Part shown: positions 4,329 to 8,640 of the stretch, piece after piece
How positions within the stretch are numbered: the stretch's first letter is position 1
Layout of the letters: every line of letters starts with the position of its first letter
Source: Pseudomonadota bacterium
GTDB taxonomy: Bacteria; Pseudomonadota; Gammaproteobacteria; Acidiferrobacterales; UBA6901
Reading direction: 5' to 3'
Assembly (NCBI GenBank): GCA_021783175.1
Contig: JAJXUF010000131.1
Location: 1-8,640, forward strand
Length of the DNA: 8,640 nt
The notes under the pieces: model-generated
Told to the model about the DNA's origin: nothing
The model's database searches: none
What the model saw: only the letters and a program-made list of their open reading frames with translations
Translations under genes and position numbers: made by a program

Positions 4329-5339
4329 ATGAACCAGACTGCCGCAGTGATGCCGTTTACCCTTCCGCACTACGCACAAAGCCTCGTGCACTTCGATACC
4401 GAGCGTCGTGCACTCTGGCAATACCTCAATCCCGCTCCACGAGCGGTATTCACCCCAACCCTGCTGGGCGAAATGCTGGACGTCCAGGTACGCACCCGGG
4501 CTCACCTGGATGCCTGCGCACAAGGTGAGCCGGAAATTCAATACCTGGTAATTGCCTCGGCTGTACCGGGCGTATTCTCCCTTGGCGGCGATCTCGATCT
4601 CTTCGCGCAGCTCATCCGCAGCCGCAACCGAGACAATTTGGTTGCCTACGGACGCCGTTGCGTGGAAATCGTATTTAACTACTCAATCCATATCGGCAGC
4701 CCGCAGCTGACGACCATCTCGCTCGTGCAAGGCAGCTCTCTTGGCGGAGGATTTGAGGCGGCACTGTCGACCAACGTGCTGGTGGCCGAGCGCAGTGCGA
4801 GCTTCGGTCTGCCCGAGATTATTTTCAACCTTTTTCCCGGCATGGGTGCTTTTAGTTTCCTCGCCCGGCGTCTCGACATGGCGCGCGCCGAGCGCTTCCT
4901 GACCGGCGGTCGGCAATACAGCGCCGGCGAGCTCTACGAGATGGGCGTGGTGGACGTCCTCGCCGAGGATGGCCAAGGGGTGCACGCGGTCAATGCTTTC
5001 ATCCGCCGTCATAGCCGTTCGCGCCATGGGCTCATGGCGATTCAGCGGGTGCGTGATCGGCTCGCCCCATTGACAATCCAAGAGCTGGACGACGTGGTGA
5101 TCATCTGGGTCGATGCCGCGTTGCAACTCACGGAGCGCGACCTGCGCACCATGAGACGTCTCGTGGCCGCGCAAAGTCGATTGGCGAAGCGCACTGAGAT
5201 TGCCGAGGACGAGGCGCGACCCACAAACTGCAACATGGACCGGATGCGGGTGTTACGTGAGCAGACCTGGTGTGCATCTGATGCGTTTGTCGGACCGGAC
5301 AGGACGGAGACTCAGGCAACGCCGGCATTGCTGGACTGA
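4329..5339 (+). CDS. rpfF: DSF synthase, crotonase-family acyl-ACP thioesterase/dehydratase
   Basis: A 336-residue crotonase-fold enzyme that makes diffusible signal factor, a cis-2-unsaturated fatty acid, by dehydrating 3-hydroxyacyl-ACP and releasing the free acid. Seen here: SLGGDLDLF (84-92) and SSLGGGFEAALS (136-147), which shape the oxyanion hole, and GLPEIIFNLFPGMGAFSFLARR (160-181 region). The two catalytic glutamates of Xanthomonas RpfF (E141, E161) correspond to E143 and E163. The conserved body ends near residue 286 (RRLVAAQSR). The remaining ~50 residues are hydrophilic, match no domain I know, and make the protein longer than the 289 residues of Xanthomonas RpfF. AAGGAG at 4315-4320 lies 8 bases before ATG 4329. 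The gene converges on rpfC, as in Xanthomonas; no rpfB-like acyl-CoA ligase gene precedes it here. Confidence 0.92.
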   Translation: MNQTAAVMPFTLPHYAQSLVHFDTERRALWQYLNPAPRAVFTPTLLGEMLDVQVRTRAHLDACAQGEPEIQYLVIASAVPGVFSLGGDLDLFAQLIRSRNRDNLVAYGRRCVEIVFNYSIHIGSPQLTTISLVQGSSLGGGFEAALSTNVLVAERSASFGLPEIIFNLFPGMGAFSFLARRLDMARAERFLTGGRQYSAGELYEMGVVDVLAEDGQGVHAVNAFIRRHSRSRHGLMAIQRVRDRLAPLTIQELDDVVIIWVDAALQLTERDLRTMRRLVAAQSRLAKRTEIAEDEARPTNCNMDRMRVLREQTWCASDAFVGPDRTETQATPALLD

Positions 5340-5378
5340 CAGGTTACACCCTGGAAGGGCGTGGTCGATGCGGAAGAG

Positions 5379-5396
5379 TGGCACACGGAGGTGCCA
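5379..5396. terminator. Hairpin between convergent rpfF and rpfC
   Basis: TGGCAC and GTGCCA form a 6-bp stem around ACGGAG, roughly midway in the 113-base gap between the two stops. There is no T run on either side, so a shared bidirectional terminator is possible but weakly supported. Confidence 0.3.
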
Positions 5397-5452
5397 GCGG
5401 GATGCCAAAGACAACTTTTATATAGACACCCCGATCCTCTTGCGCGATCCAT

Positions 5453-8005
5453 TCAGGCCGGATCGGCACGTTCGGGCGCGCTGGCACCCGGGATCAGCTC
5501 CCGCAGGGCCCGGCTGGCCGTAACGAATTGTTCGTGCAATTCGCTGACAAGCGCCGCACCTGCGCGCCGGAACTCGAGCACGCCGGCGATTTCCGCACGC
5601 CGGCAGGCGGCGATGAGCTGCAAGGCGCCTACGTTCGCGGCATTGCCCTTCATTGCATGGATGTGTTCGACAAATCCCGAGTGATTACGCGTTGCAACAT
5701 CGTCGGTGAGGCGCGCCAGCAGCGCCTCGCTTTCGGATTCGAAGGCGTCGATCACGGCGGCGAACCGAACCGGATCGCGGCAAAGCCGATCGAGTTCGGT
5801 CAGCACGGAAACATCCAAAACGGAGTTTTCGTCCGCCGCCGCGTCGGTGCCGGCCGGAATCGGCAGTGTGTGCACGTCGCGATCCTGGATGATCCTGTCG
5901 AGCGTCGACAGGAGCGTCTCAGCAGTCACGGGCTTGGTCAGAAAGGCGTCTGCACCGGCATCCGCGCTGTCCATCTTGGCGTCGACGGTGGCATCTGCAG
6001 TCAGCATTACGATTGGCACACGCGTACGGCCAGTCATCAACCGATAGCGGCGTAATAAGTCGACGCCGTCGAGTCCCGGCATGTGCAGATCGATCACCGC
6101 GGCCTTGTAGCCGCCGGTAACGAGCTTATCGAGCGCCGCCTCGCCGTCACCCGCCACGTCCACCGCGAAACCGGCAGCCTCAAGGATATGCTCGAGGATC
6201 AGGCAATTGGTGCGATTGTCGTCGGCGATCAGGATGCGGCGGGCACTCTTGCCCTCTCGTCCCCATGCCCACGGTTCGACGCGCACCACGCGCGACGGTG
6301 CGTCGACCCGCGCATCGTAATGCGGCGAGGCACGGACCACGTTGGCCAGTGCCTGCGGCTGCGGGCTTCTCGGCAAGCTGCCTGCATAGCCCCACTCGCA
6401 CATGCGCTCGATATCATGAACAGCCTCTGTCACAAGATAGACCGGCGTCTGCGCGGCAATCGCCTTATCCACTAACGCCACGGTCCGGCGCGTTGGCGCC
6501 GATGGAAACGCGAGCATCTCGTCCAGCAATACAGCCTGCCAGGGATTACCGAGGCGGATGCCGCGCGCCAGCGCGGTCACGGCCTCCGCGGTAGAGGCAA
6601 CAACCGTGACGGTACCCTCGCCGCCATCTGCCGCAGCGACTGCGACGCTTTGTGCCAACGCCGTATCGGCCGACACCAGCAGCAAGCGCGCATTGGTGAG
6701 CGCATTATCTGCTTCCGGACCGGTCTGGCGCTGGAAGGGCAGCTCAAACCAGAACACCGTGCCGCGTCCCTTGATGCTTGACACCGCGATGCGCCCACCC
6801 ATGAGCTCGACAAGATGCCGGGCAATGGTGGTGCCGAGCCCGGTACCGCCGAAGCGCCGGGTGGTGCCACTGTCTTCCTGCGTGAAGCTTTCCCAGATGC
6901 GCTCCAGCGACTCGGGCGCGATGCCGATGCCGGTATCACGGATCTCGAAGCGCAGGCGCACGTTGCGATGCTCGGCTGCGACCGGCTCGACTTGCAGGGC
7001 TACGTAGCCGGACTCGGTGAATTTGACGGCGTTCGACAGCAAGTTGAGCAGGATCTCCCGCACATGGTGCGGGTCGCCGATTAGCCGACAGGGCGCCTGC
7101 GGCGACACCCGCAACAGCAGGCGCAATGATTTCCCCCGCGCAGCGGGACCCAGCATGCGTAGCGCGCTGCGTAGCACCTCGTGCAGCTCGAAGTCGGTTT
7201 GTTCGATTACCAACTTTCCGGCTTCGATGCGGGCAAAATCGAGTACGCTGTCAATCTGGCGCAGCGACACACTTACCGATTCCTGGATCACGCCGAGCAG
7301 CTCGCGCTCCTCGTTCGACAATCGGGTGCTGTTGCGAAGCAGGTCGGCCGTACCGAGGATGCCGTTGAGCGGCGTGCGCAGTTCATGGCTCATGCGCGCC
7401 AGAAACTTGCTCTTCGCGGCGCTCGCCTCTTCGGCGCGTTTGCGTGCACGGTGCAGGTGGTGGATGAGGTGCGCAGCGTACGATGGTAACACCACCAGTG
7501 CCACCGTCACGCCGCCAGCCAGCATTCCGTGGTGCTGCCAGAACGCGCTGGTCAGGATCACCACTGCGAACCCGGAAACGGAAAGCGCCGTGCTGACACC
7601 CATGGCGGCCAGGCCGAAACGGAACCCATTGCCGAGCGTGACCCACAGGTAGAGGAGAAAGAGCGCGGCGCCCGCCTCGCCGGTGTTGGCCATAAGGTAG
7701 GTGATGGTCGCGACATCGCCAATGTTGGCGGCGAAGCGGCGATAAGGAGGCGAGCCTGTGCCGCGCCGCGCGGCCACGGCCAAGGCGAGGGAGAACGCTA
7801 GAAACGTTGCCAGAAACAAAAGCCAGCTTGGCGGCCCGTCGCTCAGGTCAAGCGGCCAGTGCCCGAGTACGAAGTAAGCCAGCAGGATTACAACGACGAC
7901 CACCCGTACGATCGTCTGTCCCTGTTCGCGTCCCAAGATGTCATTGCGCTGGATGGCGATCCGGCGCAAGAATCCTTCTAATATAGACATGAACGAACGG
8001 GCCAT
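5453..8005 (-). CDS. rpfC: DSF-sensing hybrid histidine kinase, RpfC family
   Basis: An 850-residue inner-membrane sensor. About five membrane segments lie within 31-182, including LYLWVTLGNGFRFG, near-identical in pattern to Xanthomonas RpfC. Then comes a HisKA domain with SHELRTPLNG (H207), an HATPase domain with N321/N325, DTGIG (357-361) and GGTGLG (386-391), and a degenerate receiver (about 437-560). That receiver keeps D495 and T526, but the first acidic pair is reduced to SAD and the lysine is replaced near R546. A canonical receiver follows (about 589-706; D595/D596, D639, T669, K691), then an HPt domain with HAMKG (H783). In Xanthomonas RpfC binds DSF, phosphorylates RpfG and restrains RpfF. 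I start at ATG 8005 because GGAGG lies 6 bases upstream; a GTG at 8059 would add 18 residues and overlap the likely csrA promoter. rpfG is not in the window. Confidence 0.92.
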   Translation of the reverse strand: MARSFMSILEGFLRRIAIQRNDILGREQGQTIVRVVVVVILLAYFVLGHWPLDLSDGPPSWLLFLATFLAFSLALAVAARRGTGSPPYRRFAANIGDVATITYLMANTGEAGAALFLLYLWVTLGNGFRFGLAAMGVSTALSVSGFAVVILTSAFWQHHGMLAGGVTVALVVLPSYAAHLIHHLHRARKRAEEASAAKSKFLARMSHELRTPLNGILGTADLLRNSTRLSNEERELLGVIQESVSVSLRQIDSVLDFARIEAGKLVIEQTDFELHEVLRSALRMLGPAARGKSLRLLLRVSPQAPCRLIGDPHHVREILLNLLSNAVKFTESGYVALQVEPVAAEHRNVRLRFEIRDTGIGIAPESLERIWESFTQEDSGTTRRFGGTGLGTTIARHLVELMGGRIAVSSIKGRGTVFWFELPFQRQTGPEADNALTNARLLLVSADTALAQSVAVAAADGGEGTVTVVASTAEAVTALARGIRLGNPWQAVLLDEMLAFPSAPTRRTVALVDKAIAAQTPVYLVTEAVHDIERMCEWGYAGSLPRSPQPQALANVVRASPHYDARVDAPSRVVRVEPWAWGREGKSARRILIADDNRTNCLILEHILEAAGFAVDVAGDGEAALDKLVTGGYKAAVIDLHMPGLDGVDLLRRYRLMTGRTRVPIVMLTADATVDAKMDSADAGADAFLTKPVTAETLLSTLDRIIQDRDVHTLPIPAGTDAAADENSVLDVSVLTELDRLCRDPVRFAAVIDAFESESEALLARLTDDVATRNHSGFVEHIHAMKGNAANVGALQLIAACRRAEIAGVLEFRRAGAALVSELHEQFVTASRALRELIPGASAPERADPA

Positions 8006-8011
8006 ACGATA

Positions 8012-8016
8012 CCTCC
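8012..8016 (-). promoter_or_regulatory. Ribosome-binding site deciding the rpfC start
   Basis: On the minus strand CCGGAGGTATCGT precedes ATG 8005: a full GGAGG with 6-base spacing. No comparable site precedes the upstream GTG at 8059. Confidence 0.7.
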
Positions 8017-8042
8017 GGAGCAGCCTGGCATGGATTCCGGCA

Positions 8043-8070
8043 TTGTCGGATTCTTCCACTAATATATACT
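8043..8070 (+). promoter_or_regulatory. Probable csrA promoter in the rpfC-csrA divergent region
   Basis: TTGTCG (8043-8048) and TATACT (8065-8070) are separated by 16 bp, a fair sigma-70 match. It would give a csrA leader of about 95 bases. The A+T-rich core reads TATTAATAG/TATATT on the minus strand and may also serve rpfC. Overlap of the two promoters would let one regulator act on both genes. Confidence 0.45.
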
Positions 8071-8160
8071 ATTAATAGCGTACGCGTTTCCAGCCCAACT
8101 GGTTATCCTCTTGCAAAATCCAGGATATCCGGGCGCCGCGGCTCAACCCTCACCTCACAT

Positions 8161-8164
8161 GGAG
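8161..8164 (+). promoter_or_regulatory. csrA ribosome-binding site with CsrA-type GGA motif
   Basis: GGAG stands 7 bases before ATG 8172 inside ACATGGAGAAA, which fits the ANGGA core that CsrA binds. CsrA is known to repress its own translation in E. coli through such sites, so autoregulation is plausible here. Confidence 0.5.
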
Positions 8165-8171
8165 AAACGTG

Positions 8172-8390
8172 ATGCTGATACTGACCCGACGCATTGGTGA
8201 AACACTGAAAATCGGCGACACGATCGACATCACGGTTCTTGGTGTGAAGGGCAATCAGGTCCGTATCGGCGTGAACGCGCCGAGGGACGTGCCAGTGCAT
8301 CGTGAAGAAATCTATGCGCGTATCAAGGAAGAGGAGCGTCAGCAGAACAACTTCCCGCGGGCTACCGGATCGGACACCGAGCGGGATTAG
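8172..8390 (+). CDS. csrA: Carbon storage regulator, RNA-binding translational regulator
   Basis: A 72-residue protein beginning [16 protein letters not shown], with [16 protein letters not shown] in the middle and [10 protein letters not shown] near the end. It is a near-perfect member of the CsrA/RsmA family. CsrA dimers bind GGA motifs in mRNA leaders and change translation or stability, controlling carbon flow, motility, biofilm and virulence switches. The RNA-contacting L4 and R44 are both present. GTG 8169 is in frame, but the family always begins MLI(L), so ATG 8172 is used. The C-terminal ~14 residues after the helix ([12 protein letters not shown]) are a variable tail. It is transcribed divergently from rpfC, 166 bases away. 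In many Gammaproteobacteria a tRNA-Ser gene follows csrA; none is visible before the window ends. Confidence 0.97.
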   Translation: MLILTRRIGETLKIGDTIDITVLGVKGNQVRIGVNAPRDVPVHREEIYARIKEEERQQNNFPRATGSDTERD

Positions 8391-8409
8391 GCCGGCACTC
8401 CGATCAGAG

Positions 8410-8428
8410 TCCGCCTTGTCGGGGCGGA
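8410..8428 (+). terminator. Hairpin downstream of csrA
   Basis: TCCGCC and GGCGGA pair around a 7-base loop 20 bases after the csrA stop. A CTTTTT run lies about 22 bases beyond (8451-8456), too far for a standard intrinsic terminator, so this is tentative. Confidence 0.3.
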
Positions 8429-8485
8429 GCGCTCGACGCCAATTTGCAGGCTTTTTGGGCGCTGTACCCGAATCTGTACCTCATG

Positions 8486-8513
8486 TTGAGCACGGGCTGT
8501 GCCCGGATATATC
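8486..8513 (+). promoter_or_regulatory. Weak promoter-like pair after csrA
   Basis: TTGAGC (8486-8491) and TATATC (8508-8513) are spaced by 16 bp, with a small CGGGC-TGT-GCCCG hairpin inside the spacer. It would drive a gene beyond the C tract, which the window does not show. Confidence 0.25.
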
Positions 8514-8561
8514 AATATTGGCTTGGTCTGGCGGCGCGAGGTAGTCGCGTCTCGTGGAACT

Positions 8562-8611
8562 CCCCCCCCCCCCCGACCCCCCCCCCCCCCCCCCCCCCCC
8601 CCCACCCCCCC
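8562..8611. repeat. Near-homopolymeric C tract, probable artefact
   Basis: Of 50 bases, 47 are C, broken only by GA (8575-8576) and A (8604); one run is 27 long. Nothing else in the window is low-complexity. Such G/C homopolymers arise from no-signal reads in two-colour sequencing and from failed extension at contig ends. Confidence 0.8.
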
Positions 8612-8640
8612 GGGCGCGGGGCCTCGTCGGTGCGGTACGG

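Noticed and set aside
3912..4541. 209-codon minus-strand ORF across the rpfF start
   Set aside because: It runs antisense to rpfF codons, has no recognisable motif and shows no ribosome-binding site; likely spurious.

Overview
The window looks like a piece of a Gammaproteobacterial chromosome, or a close relative. The evidence is a typical gammaproteobacterial CsrA, a lipid A pathway gene (lpxD), and a Xanthomonas-type diffusible signal factor (DSF) module. I cannot name the genus from sequence alone.

Left part (1 to about 3871): an accretion zone of mobile DNA. It opens with the end of a RelE/HigB-type toxin gene overlapping its Xre-family antitoxin gene. A ~150-bp sequence follows (552-701) that recurs at 3723-3871 at roughly 88% identity. 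The last ~45 bp of each copy reads as the 3' half of an elongator tRNA-Met: anticodon loop, variable loop, T-arm, acceptor strand and CCA. Neither copy has the 5' half next to it. This is the footprint expected from two successive integrations into a tRNA-Met gene whose intact copy should lie to the left of the window. Between the copies lie a degraded ArsR-type regulator, a complete orphan lpxD on the minus strand, a possible HNH nuclease remnant, and a broken BrnT/BrnA toxin-antitoxin pair. No integrase is visible.

Middle (3872-4328): a gene-free stretch unusually dense in inverted repeats. It includes a 16-bp palindrome that looks like an operator and two strong hairpins just upstream of rpfF.

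Right part (4329-8390): an apparently intact DSF quorum-sensing and regulatory locus. rpfF (DSF synthase) runs rightward and converges on rpfC (membrane hybrid histidine kinase, DSF sensor), which runs leftward. csrA is divergent from rpfC. In Xanthomonas the convergent rpfF/rpfC order is the same, but rpfC lies in an operon with the response regulator gene rpfG; here no rpfG is in the window and csrA occupies the neighbouring position. RpfC carries an extra degenerate receiver domain and RpfF a ~50-residue C-terminal tail. Both rpfF and csrA have GGA motifs in their ribosome-binding regions, so CsrA could link to DSF synthesis; this is inference.

The window ends in a ~50-bp almost pure C tract (8562-8611), probably a sequencing or assembly artefact, so sequence beyond it may not be contiguous.
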